Positions 47,100 through 57,962 of a stretch of 64,000 bases of DNA are shown here, piece after piece (position 1 is the stretch's first letter; every line of letters begins with the position of its first letter). Location: NCBI GenBank assembly GCA_016165875.1, contig JABBOT010000005.1:4745186-4809185 (forward strand), read 5' to 3'. Made by a program: the position numbers and the translations under genes. The DNA comes from Acanthopleura granulata. Taxonomy: Eukaryota > Mollusca > Polyplacophora > Chitonida > Chitonidae. The notes below the pieces were generated by a model. It saw only the letters and a list, made by a program, of their open reading frames with translations. It was not told where the DNA came from and ran no database searches.

Positions 47100-48830
47100 G
47101 TGTAATGTTTGGCTCTCTTTGCAAAAGCTAATACGACAGCAAATTTCTGCTTTAGGCCAGAGAAAAGTCAGCATAAATTCATTTTTGAGTGGTCTTTAGC
47201 TTTAATCAGTGTAATATTGTACTTATGTTGCCTCTGACCTGAGCTTTTACATTTGTTGGACGTGGACAAAAAACTACTGACTTAAGAAATTTGCTAAGCT
47301 TAAGAAATTCTGTGAATGAGGGCTTGATGTGTCACATAAGAGAAGATGAACATGTGTCTGATGCATATTATGAAACATTTGTTATAGGATGAGACATAGG
47401 TGATGTATTTATCAGCAAGTTGAATTGACCTGGGAACTCAGGAATGAGGAAATTAGTGGGCTACATTTTACACATAATGTGTGATGTGGATAACTGATGG
47501 AGTTCTGTGTGCAGAAAGTATATGTAGCTACATAGCGTACATGGCGTACATGGTATTATAACCAGGTGTGGAAAGCTTTATGCATTCATGAGGAGGGACT
47601 GACCTCTGATTTCATGTGAGATTGTTAGTTATGCTGATATAGATATACGGGAGATCATATGACAGATTTGATAGTTGTGAGAGCACTGCAAATTTCATTT
47701 CAAATGGTGACAGATGGATCTGTCTATTTTTGATGCCTGATGTGGCATAGATATATCCTAATGTTTAAGATACACATTATTTATTGCCAGCCGAAGTAAA
47801 TTGAAATACTTTTCCATAAATTGATGTTATTGGCCTCCCAGCTTAAATCCTACATGTATAGAAGATACGGACACCAATATCATATGTGAGGATTTCACTG
47901 ATGTCACATGTAGAAGCCACAGTCTGTGGTGTCTTGTTCAGTACTCAGACAAACATGTTTTCAGCCCGTTAATAAGACTATTTTGAATGGAGGTAAAAGA
48001 ATCATTTGAAAACATGTATAGTGAAGTGAACTGAAACAGGGAACCAGTAAATCAGTTGGAGAAAGTACGGGTTGGGAAGAGGTTTTAATTTCATGTCTAT
48101 CGGGCAACTACATCTGACCAGTGAAATTGCCGTCTATAGAATATATCTCTTGGACCTTTTCTTGGGCCATAGAGAGAGAGAGACTAGGTACGGTGACTGA
48201 CATATTTGACCGCGATCCGGTCAAACTTTGTGTTCTCTCCCCCCTCCCGCGTGTTTGACGGTGTCAGGAGCGTCGCGACCTTGTGACCCCAGAGAGGACG
48301 CGCCTTCCATGAATGCTCGACAACGAAGAGTTCTCTAAGATCGCGGTCTGGATGGCCGCTGTCAGATATTTATAGGATAGGCCTACTAAGACTTTAATAA
48401 CCTTTGTACTACATTGGCTTGCGCTTTTTCCGGTCTGTCTCAGTTTTATGCGACCAGGTTTGCCGTTGGGGGCATGCCTGGTGTTTTTCGCATTGCATTC
48501 CAGCAAGACAGAACTATCCAGCGTGTCGGCATTTGGTCAAGCCTCCCGCAAGGAGACACTTGTGAGATTGTAACAGAAATATTGTTGAAAGCGACCTAAT
48601 GAAACAAACGAACAAACTAACTTGCAAAGCTGGCCATGACTTCATGATTCATTTATCCTAAGTTTCCACATAACTCGTTTCGTTTTATTCCGTTGCAAAC
48701 CCAATGTCATTTTATCAAAAAATCTTAGAAATTACGACTGCCAAGCTTTGTGAAAATGGCCCTGTGGGAGAAGAGTCGAAAAGACATCAGTAACAGCGGT
48801 ATTAACTCTAATCATGCAAACAGTCATAGT
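47100..48830. other. No gene seen
   Basis: Intergenic. A CpG-richer patch at 48190-48320 might be regulatory, but nothing specific can be read. Confidence 0.4.
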
Positions 48831-48835
48831 CCTGA

Positions 48836-49085
48836 ATTTATTTATTTATATGATTGGTGTTTCACGCTGTTGTCAATATTTCACTTATACGACGTCGGCC
48901 AGCAGAGCCCTTGGGAAACTCACGTAAATTCGCAGGTTGTTGGCGGACTTTCCCACGTGCGGCCGGAGAAGAGGCCAGCATTAGCTGGACATCAAGTAAT
49001 AGCGACATCATTGGCGAGAGGCACGGGGTCAACGCCGCGCTGGCGTGCTACACCCCCACGGTCCTTAGTTATAAGGTTGTCCTGA
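48836..49085 (-). mobile_element. tRNA-derived SINE, nearly full length, reverse orientation
   Basis: The longest copy in the window: TTTATTTATATGATTGG tail, acgctgttgtcaatatttca, cttatacgacgtcggccagc, gggaaactcacgtaaattcg, caggttgttggcggactttc, ccacgtgcggccggagaaga and then a degenerate tRNA-like end reaching about 49085. The conserved central part resembles the MetaSINE type of animal SINEs; that assignment is from memory. Confidence 0.75.
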
Positions 49086-50430
49086 GAAGGATATGCAACA
49101 AATCGCAAGGACTGGTCAAGGCGAAGTGGTTGAAACACGCTTGTCTTTCAATTACAAGGGCAGGAGGTACGGGTTTTATCTCAACCTTTGTGACGGAATT
49201 TGTAGATTCCCATCTCTCACTGCGTTTGGGGCCTTGGTGGCAAGCGCTCGGCCACGCTTGCAAGACCGTTTGCCCCGTCTAATTAACGTTCGTTGAAGAC
49301 CACTTGTCTTGCACCAGTTAGGTGAGCATGTCTGTACGTAACTAGTGGGAAAGAGGGTCAGTAACTTGCTAAAAGTCGGTGGTTTACGCGGGTACACCAG
49401 TCTCCTCCACCCATGAAAATGGCGGCCATGGCGTAACTGAAAACTTCTTGAGTATGCAAGGCCTTAACAAACAGTCAAATAAGTTAGCATCATCTTCGTA
49501 TTCAACCGTGGCCAATAACATTATATTTGGGGTACTTGGGGTACATCACTCCCATGGGCAGTGCACGGTTGTCGCGCTTTAGAATCACCATTTTGGGGTT
49601 TTCACCTATACCTGTCAATGTTCCATGTGCCGAACGTTGCGCTGGCGACCTAACCGATACATTTGTGCTGTAGATCCTTGACAATATGGCTGGATAAGGG
49701 CTGCCCTAGTATATAAGGATGAAGGGGTCACAAAGCCATTTGTGACCTGAGTCAAAATTTGAAAAAATATTTTAGAGCTTCCATTTGGGCTCTTTAAAAT
49801 TAAAACTTTAATCACTTCATAAATGTTAAATTAAGACAGATATGTGAAAAATTCAATTTTCAGTATCATGCACTGGGAGGAAGGTTAAAAATGTGAATCT
49901 AGTCGATGATGGCTTCCATACAATTAATGGCGGCATATTCGCCAACAAGCGAACAGCACACATAAAGGTATGGCGGTAATAGTGTTGAAAATCGACGTTA
50001 AGGACACTTGAACCAATCTTAAAATAACAGACCTCATCTACACAAAGTGCGCATCATCTGAAATGCCATTTTGTGCTGATTTCAAATGTAGTCTTCGTTG
50101 TTTTTTGACATTTTTAACACTGATTTTCGGAACTTTCGTATAAATGAAAATGAATGGTAAATTTTTAGAGCTGTTTTTCTAAAGCGTTTTCAAAGTTCTG
50201 TTATCCAATTGCATAGTTTACTATTAATGTCCAGCTTTGTGATTTTAAAGTGAGAGGAAAGATAAGCAAATGAAGAGTCAAAGTGAGAAAGAAAGAAGAT
50301 TATTTTTATATTAGAGTCTAAATGTCATATTAAAAATTTGGTTCTAGTATCCTTCAGGGATAAATTTTATCATATTTGCTTTTTTAACAGTATGACCAAA
50401 TTTCATCCTTCAGGGGTTAAATTTGAGCAT
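49086..50430. other. No gene seen
   Basis: AT-rich intergenic sequence. Short open frames on both strands near 49090-49400 follow the SINE and have no recognisable domain. Confidence 0.4.
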
Positions 50431-50438
50431 TAGTTTTC

Positions 50439-50600
50439 ATTAGAGTCAAAATGTGAAATGGAAAAATCTGAAATAAAGAAAACTATGGTCAAATTTCACC
50501 GTTGAATTTAACCTCCAAGGGATTCTAGTATACGTTAAGATATGAGAACCCTTCAGGGGTGAAATTTGACCACAATTTTATGTCTCATTTTGACTCTAAT
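50439..50600. mobile_element. Inverted-repeat (foldback/MITE-like) element
   Basis: Outer arms attagagtcaaaatg (50439-50453) and cattttgactctaat (50586-50600) are exact complements, as are inner arms ggtcaaatttcacc (50487-50500) and ggtgaaatttgacc (50558-50571), at similar but not equal spacing. Related words (gaccaaatttcatccttcag, near 50394) lie just to the left, so the element may be larger or nested. Confidence 0.75.
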
Positions 50601-51373
50601 AAAAAAAAAATGTATGGTTAAATTTCCAAAGTATTTCAATGCTTTGAAATTTGACACACAAGCTGAATAACGGTCACACACATTTTTGATATTTTTAAGT
50701 TTTAGACATATTAGTAAAAGAATATCGAAATATTTAAAACATTTTATATATTTTAATGCTTTATCTTTCAGTTCATAATGATCTAAAATATATACTGAAA
50801 ATCCGTACGACCGGTTTTTTAGTTTAAATAGTAAAGCATGCTAGTGAACTAAATAGTAAAAATGAGGAGATCCACGAAAAATACAGCATATTGAAAAACA
50901 GCTCTGATTTTAAAAAAATCTCTTTGTTTCACTATCACGGAAGTTTTACAGTTTGAAAGTATTTTGTAAATCAGCAGTTTTTACATTTCAGAATGTGTGC
51001 ACATGTCTATTCGAATTATAATTTGGGCCATAAGGGAAAATGTCGAATTTTGCTTAAGTGGGGTTCTAGTGCTCTTAAACCCAAAGCAAGCAAACTGACG
51101 AATGTCAACCAGAAAATAGTGTGTATCCAAATTCTCTTGATTTTTATGGTCATTTGCCAATTCGGAATTGTTTCGTGATGCCTTATCAGATAAGTCATGT
51201 CGCAAATGGCATATTCTTAACAGGGTCATCGAAACAATGTGAATGGAGATACCGGTTCCTAGTTTGTGCTGCGGATGACAACAGAAATTGCTTATTTACA
51301 CACATGGGTGTATTTTTGACATTACAAACCGTTGTTGTGCATATTGAATGATAATGAATTAACTGCGTCTTGG

Positions 51374-51407
51374 TTCAGCTGGATTAAATTTAATTAAATC
51401 AGCTGAA
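51374..51407. repeat. 34-bp near-perfect palindrome
   Basis: Reads ttcagctg, then an AT-rich core, then cagctgaa, with one mismatched pair inside. No neighbouring gene explains it. Confidence 0.7.
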
Positions 51408-51664
51408 TCCTGCAGATTGGTTGGTTTTATCAGCTTCCAACACGATTGTGAAGCTCTGTTCCTTTGCTTGATGACTGGGGTGACAGGGCCTAGATGCTCA
51501 AGTTTCGACGAATTCCTAAAGACACCACAAGGATCGGCATTTAGAGGTGACCTTTAAGAAATGGATGCAGGATTTGAATTGCTCGTGTGGTATTTTCTTC
51601 GTAAAAGTTGATGAAATTTATGATCGCACCATATTGTCAACGCGCACAGTGCAGTTAAGTTGTT

Positions 51665-52735
51665 TGTGCCATGAGGGTTGTCCATAATGATACCGTGAGG
51701 GTTGTCCATAATGGTACCGTGAGGGTTGTCCATAATGGTTCCGTGAGGGCTGTCCATAATGGTACCGTGAGGGCTGTCCATAATGGTTCTGTGAGGGTTG
51801 TCCATAATGGTGCCGTGAGGGCTGTCCATAATGGTGCCGCGAGAGCTGTCCATAATGGTTCCGTGAGGGTTGCCCATAATGGTACCGTGAAGGTTGTCCA
51901 TAATGGTGCCGTGAGGGTTGTCCATAATGGTTCCGTGAGGGTTGTCCATAAGGGTACCGTGAGGGTTGTCCATAATGGTACCGTGAGGGCTGTCCATAAT
52001 GGTGCCGCGAGAGCTGTCCATAATGGTTCCGTGAGGGTTGCCCATAATGGTACCGTGAAGGTTGTCCATAATGGTGCCGTGAGGGTTGTCCATAAGGGTA
52101 CCGTGAGGGTTGTCCATAAGGGTGCCGTGAGGATTGTCCATAATGGTACCGTGAGGGTTGTCCATAAGGGTGCCGTGAGGGTTGTCCATAATGGTACCGT
52201 GAGGGTTGCCCATAATAGTGCCGTGAGGGTTGTCCATAATGGTTCCGTGAGGGTTGTCCATAATGGTACCGTGAGGGTTGTCCATAAGGGTGCCGTGAGG
52301 GTTGTCCATAATGGTGCCGTGAGGATTGTCCATAATGGTTCCGTGAGGGTTGTCCATAATGCTACCGTGAGGGCTGTCCATAATGGTTCTGTGAGGGTTG
52401 TCCATAATGGTGCCGTGAGGGCTGTTCATAATGATACCGTGAGGGTTGTCCATAATGGTTCCGTGAGGGTTGTCCATAATGGTTCCGTGAGGGCTGTCCA
52501 TAATGGTACCATGAGGGCTGTCCATAAGGGTGCCGTGAGGATTGTCCATAATGGTACCATGAGGGCTGTCCATAATGGTGCCGTGAGGGTTGCCCATAAT
52601 GGTACCATGAGGGCTGTCCATAATGGTGCCGTGAGGGTTGCCCATAATGGTACCGTGAAGGTTGTCCATAAGGGTGCCGTGAGGGTTGTCCATAATGGTT
52701 CCGTGAGGGTTGTCCTTAAGGGTACCGTGAGGGGA
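51665..52735. repeat. 24-bp minisatellite, about 44 units
   Basis: The unit is gtgagggttgtccataatgg plus tacc, with variants ggtacc, ggttcc and ggtgcc and gggttg or gggctg. The period of 24 is held throughout, so both strands are open for over 350 codons (VRVVHNGT on plus, MDNPHGTI on minus). There is no flanking coding sequence, splice site or start context, so coding is not supported. Confidence 0.95.
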
Positions 52736-52754
52736 ATCCCGAAGAATATCTGAC

Positions 52755-52835
52755 TGAAATGGTAGAGCAGTTAAGCCGTTTTCTTTAAATCACCACTTCG
52801 TCTCAAGAGACGTGGGTTTAATCCTAATCTCAGAC
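52755..52835 (+). mobile_element. tRNA-like segment (SINE head or tRNA pseudogene)
   Basis: A-box-like tggtagagcagttaagc (52760-52776) and B-box-like gtgggtttaatcc (52812-52824) at tRNA-like spacing, immediately after the 24-bp array. Acceptor-stem pairing is not evident. Confidence 0.45.
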
Positions 52836-53489
52836 AGGGAATTTTCTAGATTCCATCGCTTTCACTGTTGTCGGAATCTCTGTAGAAATCTGTAGTCAGA
52901 AATACCCAAAGTAATTGTGAGATCCTGCATGAAGTTAGATGGAAACCATTTTTCTTACATTTGTTATATGACACGTCACATGTAGAAAGATTCGCTACTC
53001 ATTCGCCAGTGGTTTACTCCGGGCACTCAGGCTTCCCCCAAACATAATTCATGATATCTGAATAATTCTCGTCTATGGCGTCAAATGTATCGGACTGTTG
53101 ATTTTCCAACATACACGTAACTGGGTAATATCTTTCTCCCTAAAACATTGATACGTTATATATTCATTTTTCTGAGAAGCTGAAACCGGTGATACGCCGA
53201 TTTTTGTATTTTGACAAAAAACAAATCAAAACACTTGTGTTCGAGACGGACGATGTTGTTCAACCTGCCGGGTTTATTCTGTTAATATAATTCTGTCAAT
53301 AAACTCACAGTTTTGACAATAGTGAATATGTGAAAATACTGGCGCGAAGTATACTAAATGATGCGCAAATTTGTACTGCAATGTACTGAAAGGCTGTTGA
53401 AATATTCAAAAATTTAAACTTAGGTTAATGCCTGTATAAAGGTGTAAGTTTATTTGCGGTGGGAAACATGGGTGACTATAACTCACCAA

Positions 53490-53960
53490 GCAGTGGTAAC
53501 TAAATGTTAGGAATCAGTGGTGACAAGAATTCCTCAAGGCAGTTGCAAGTAAATGTTAGGAATCAGTTGTGGCAAGAATTCCTCAAGACAGTGGCAACTG
53601 AATGTTAGGAACATTGGTGACAAGAATTCCTCAAGCCAGTTGCAAGTAAATGTTAGGAATCAGTGGTGATAAGAATTCCTCAAGCCAGTTGCAAGTAAAT
53701 GTTAGGAATCAGTGGTGATAAGAATTCCTCAAGACAATGGCAACTAAATGTTAGGAACATTGGTGACAAGAATTCCCCATTGCAGTGGCTACTGGAATCA
53801 TTGGTGACAAGAATTCCCCAATACAATGACAGCTAAATGTTAGGAATCATTGGTGAGAAGAATTCAAGAAAGCTGCGGCAAGTAAATGTTAGGAACATTG
53901 GTGACAATACTTCCCGCGAATGAATGTTAAGAATCATTGATGACAGGAATTCTCCAAACT
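53490..53960. repeat. Minisatellite of about 48-50 bp, about nine units
   Basis: Units carry aaatgttaggaatcagtggt, gacaagaattcctcaag and gcagttgcaagt or variants. Each unit has a GAATTC word. Regularity fades after about 53800. Confidence 0.85.
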
Positions 53961-54239
53961 GTGACTCCTAAATATTAACAAACATTGATGACAATAATTC
54001 CACAGAAGCATGCCGTGGTCGGGTGACATGAGAACCAATAAAAGGAAGGACTCCCGTGTGAAACCAGATTGAAATGTTAAATTCATGAAGGAAGCCTTGC
54101 TGGACACAATTGTCATTGTGGGTGAAATGTGGGCAAAACCCACATGTTCGAGAACATCTTTCGCCATGGTAGTTACCATCCACTTACCATCAGCCTAAAA
54201 TTGCTTGAAGGAAGAGGACCCTGAGACTAATTCTCTACA

Positions 54240-54352
54240 ATAGGGTCAGAATTTGTTATAGGAATCCAAATCATCACAAGCCCAATCAGTTAATAGGGTC
54301 AGAATTTGTTATAGGAATTCAAATCATCACAAGCCCAATCAGTTAATCCTCT
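54240..54352. repeat. Two-copy tandem repeat, about 54 bp
   Basis: aatagggtcagaatttgtta to cccaatcagtt occurs twice in direct succession with a single base difference, indicating a recent duplication. Confidence 0.9.
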
Positions 54353-55860
54353 CTTCAAAACCGCAAGACTTTGGAACTGGAATGGCTGTCAGAACATCGA
54401 ACAAAATGTTCGAAGGCATTTCCCATTGACAAAAAAGTGTTGGGTGACAGGGACGTCACGAAATCCCAGAGACACACGAAGTAAATACTGAGTGACATTG
54501 TTGACACAAATTGTTGCGAATCGCGGGGGCGAGTAATTTAAGTAAAATTAGATATGTCATAAGTTATACAGCCAATACCAAGTAATGGAATAAGAGGCTT
54601 GATCTTTCTGTTTATTTGGTACTGAATCCTCGGACAACATCGGCCAGCGTCATTGCTCACGTTAGGATTCGTTCCATTTCGGAATGTCAAGCATAAAAAA
54701 GGCAGCTCTTTTCAGCATAAGACATGTGCATGGTTATATATAAAACAGGTTTCTGTGACAACTAACCAGTTAAGCACTTTAAGCATGGGCTGTCTAGCAA
54801 TATGTATGGCGTACACGTATACCACATTAGACCGTTTAACTATGTATATAGGTCTACTTCGACCATGGCTACACTTTTACAGTGCAATACCTCTGTTAAC
54901 AACAAATACCGGCTATGAGCAGGCAATCGAAGCCATCGCGTAACGTAGAAATAGGATTCTAGTCAACTGACGGGAGTTTGCCGCTAATGATGTAAGGAGC
55001 ACAATAAGGACATCCGTATCGGGCAGTGGCACATGGACTAGGTTTACCCATTCGAAGCCCTATGTTATTGTTCTCAATGTGACGATCAATTGACTCTTAG
55101 CTTCATGCCATGACGGTGATGATGATGACGATCAGTCCATTGATACTATCACAGGGCATTGTTTCCCGGCACGTCTCGCGCAATTATAAATGCGCGGCAT
55201 TATCGGGTATACAGCTGGCTTCTCGGCCGATAAACGTTGTGTAAACATTGACAATGCTCGGTGGATGGCACACGGCGCGGACATGTAAACTTCGCATGGT
55301 GGTCGCGTCCCATTATCACAGTAGATCTCGGCTGGTCTTGCTCACAGATTACCTGGCTCCTTGGCGGCACCGGAAAGTCATTACCTCGGCTAATCGCACG
55401 GCCCTTGAGCAGCGGAGGTATATGCTAAGTGTTACCGTGGGGTACAAAACCTTACAGCCTTATCCCAAACCAGAGGCCGTCGTCGTCACGTGAGGTAGGC
55501 CAGACACAAGGAAACACTAAATAGGATTCGTATTGCCATCCATCAAGAGGAGTCGCTGGTGCTTAGATGCATGTGACAAGTTAAATCTATCGGTTCAACT
55601 GCCACATAAGGTGGCGTATAAACGACTGGGGCAAGTTGTGTACGGTTTATTTCACGTTGGCAGGAGGGGACATGTCGGCTAAGAGTGAGACAGACAGCAG
55701 TCACATGCCCTTTACCTCCGCCCCACGGCTGACCACACGGTAATTTCACCCGAAGCACCGACTATGTGCATCATACTTTATGCATGTGCTCTACGGGTCC
55801 TTTTTCACCAAGCTGCCCAGAGCATGCCAACGGCGTTGGCTGTGAACCGATGACCAGAGG
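54353..55860. other. No gene seen
   Basis: Open frames at 54653-54943 and 55248-55493 show no recognisable domain or splice borders. 55140-55500 is richer in CpG than its surroundings and could be a promoter region for the possible exon that follows. Confidence 0.35.
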
Positions 55861-56148
55861 TTGTTCGAGGACATCTATAGAAATCGATCGTGTCGGGTTG
55901 GAGTAGAGAGAGAGCAGAGATCATTGTCCTCGATGACCACGTCTCCTCAATCACGGCCCGAGTCTGCTACTGCTGCTGTCGCTCTGGCCCAAACCAGAGC
56001 GCGTCCTTTTTCGCCACAAGGTTCTGATGCAACTGTTGTTAGCCAATCTAGAACTCGTACCTTGTTTTCAAGCGACTCCAAGGTGTCCCCTATAGTTAGT
56101 GCTGGTCATTCGACTTCACTAGAAGTCCACAAAAACAACCGGACAAAG
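55861..56148 (+). CDS. Possible first coding exon of an unknown gene
   Basis: An open frame from ATG 55861 (or ATG 55933) to a strong donor, ACAAAG|GTAAGT, at 56148/56149, phase 0. The peptide from 55933 begins MTTSPQSRPESATAAVALAQ and is rich in Ser, Thr, Arg and Ala with no hydrophobic segment, like a disordered cytoplasmic N-terminus. Codon use is more GC-rich than the surroundings. No downstream exon could be identified in the window, and I do not recognise the family. Confidence 0.4.
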
Positions 56149-57600
56149 GTAAGTGAGCTGTTTGATTGTGGTTACAAGAAATATTAACAGAAATGTTTGA
56201 AAGGATTGAATGATATTTTCGTTACCTTGTTATTAGGCTATAGAGCCATCATTGGGCATATATACAGTATTGGAATCAACCTGACCAAGACTATATAGAC
56301 TTGAAATCGAACCGCAAACCGCACAGGAAGTCAATCTCAAGGGGGATTAAGTGCCAAACACCAATCTAGATCATTACCCTTACAGTGTGAGGTTAGGCTG
56401 TTTGTCCATGACTGGATCTTCCCTCAAATTGCAACTAACTTAATTCTTATCCCAATCTCTTTCCGGTATACTCCGAAAGATCTCGCTGTTCTCACAATTC
56501 TTCTAAGGTAGTTTATTTTACAAGGATGTGTGTGTTTAAAAAAGCTTTATCACCCCGCTCCCGCTCCCACGCGATCCTCACTCATCACCGCGTACTAGTT
56601 TGTTCTCTGACTATATTTACTCTACATTTTTATTACGCTGTAGGTTATCAGCAGCTCGTGGTAACAATGGACACGGCCTGTTTAAGGATAAGACGCAATA
56701 GATGGACAACTTAATCAGTACATGCAATCTCTATTACTGTTGAGTTCCATCGATCCAAATCGCAGTAAACGTTAAGTGAGATTTTAAAACCTCAAACTGT
56801 TTCATGCCAAATGAATCTATCATCCACAATGAAAACACATCGGGGCTAATCGGTAAATACTCTGAGAAAGTCCACAGTTTTCAAATAAGCTCCTTTAACC
56901 TGAAATAAGGAAGTACGATGGGGTACCTTTTCTCACGCAATGGTGAGTCAGGTGTAAGCTTTGTTCTCTTCCAATGCATAGTGAAATACGTTGCCAGTTT
57001 GCCCACAAAACGTCATCGCACTTGCAGGAATGGACAACAAGCCAAATAGGTTTATCGTTCCGTATTACTTCAGATGGGTGGAATCATGACAGTACTCTGT
57101 ACATTTTGACGAACAACTACACGGATGACCGACCCTGTACAGAGAGCACTGATCCAAGTGAAGGAAAACTGATGCAACAACAAATGGAGGATTGGTTCAA
57201 TAGAGGGAGCCTAGGCGTCAAAACCGACGTTCGTATACCACTCGTCAACCAAAATGGGGGTTCCGGTTCAATAATCGCAAGACCAGTTTCCAACAACGAC
57301 AAATGACATAAACCCCAAACAACGACAGTATAGTCTCAGAGATTCTGAACAGTCCGTCCGTATTTACTACCAAGAGAGGGGTACGGATTGTAAAATTCAA
57401 GAAACTTAGAGTGAAGGCGTTTGATTGAATATCCTTGAAACATTAGTTTTTGCAGTAATAAAATGTGACGTTGATTGAAATCACACAAATTGAACACACA
57501 TGATCTAACAAATGCTCCAAGGCGAGATATTGTATACGCCATATGCAGGACCATTCGGTATATTGCGGTATATTTCTATCCAAGTATGGATAATTCACAA
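56149..57600. other. No exon seen; part of a dispersed repeat near 57,200
   Basis: Apart from a 110-codon open stretch (56974-57306) whose 3' part resembles sequence near 59,570, nothing can be supported. If 55861-56148 is a real exon, this is its first intron. Confidence 0.35.
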
Positions 57601-57604
57601 TATT

Positions 57605-57730
57605 AAAATGGAAACTGTCTCTCTTGTTGTGAAGTCGGCCTGACAGGATACCAATGTCGTATTTGTACGGTACTGTCTCTCTTGTCGTGAAGTCGGCGTG
57701 ACAGGATACCAATCTTGTCTTTGTACGTTA
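57605..57730. repeat. Two-copy tandem repeat, about 63 bp
   Basis: actgtctctcttgttgtgaa at 57610 is repeated as actgtctctcttgtcgtgaa at 57672, each followed by gtcggcctgacaggatacca or a one-base variant. Confidence 0.85.
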
Positions 57731-57869
57731 CAAATCCAGATAAGTTGTACCATCTTGAGAATCTGTAGCTTCCTTTAAATCCAACGAAAGTGAATATATA
57801 TTTTTCACAGCCTTTGTTATATAAGGGTTGTGTCTAACCACAGATGGAAGATTGGCACTGGCTCTGCCC

Positions 57870-57962
57870 ATTTTCCCCCCCGCTATAATGCTTGTCGCTG
57901 TCGTATAAGTGAAACATTCTTGAGTACGGGGTAAAATACCTATCAAATAAATAAGTAGAAGT
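57870..57962 (+). mobile_element. SINE 3' fragment, forward orientation
   Basis: Contains gctataatgcttgtcgctgt, cgtataagtgaaacattctt, gagtacggggtaaaatacct and atcaaataaataag, the 3' half of the window's SINE family. Confidence 0.75.

Noticed and set aside
51671..52753. Overlapping 360- and 379-codon open frames on both strands
   Set aside because: An automatic consequence of a 24-bp repeat without stops; no start context, splice site or unique flanking coding sequence.
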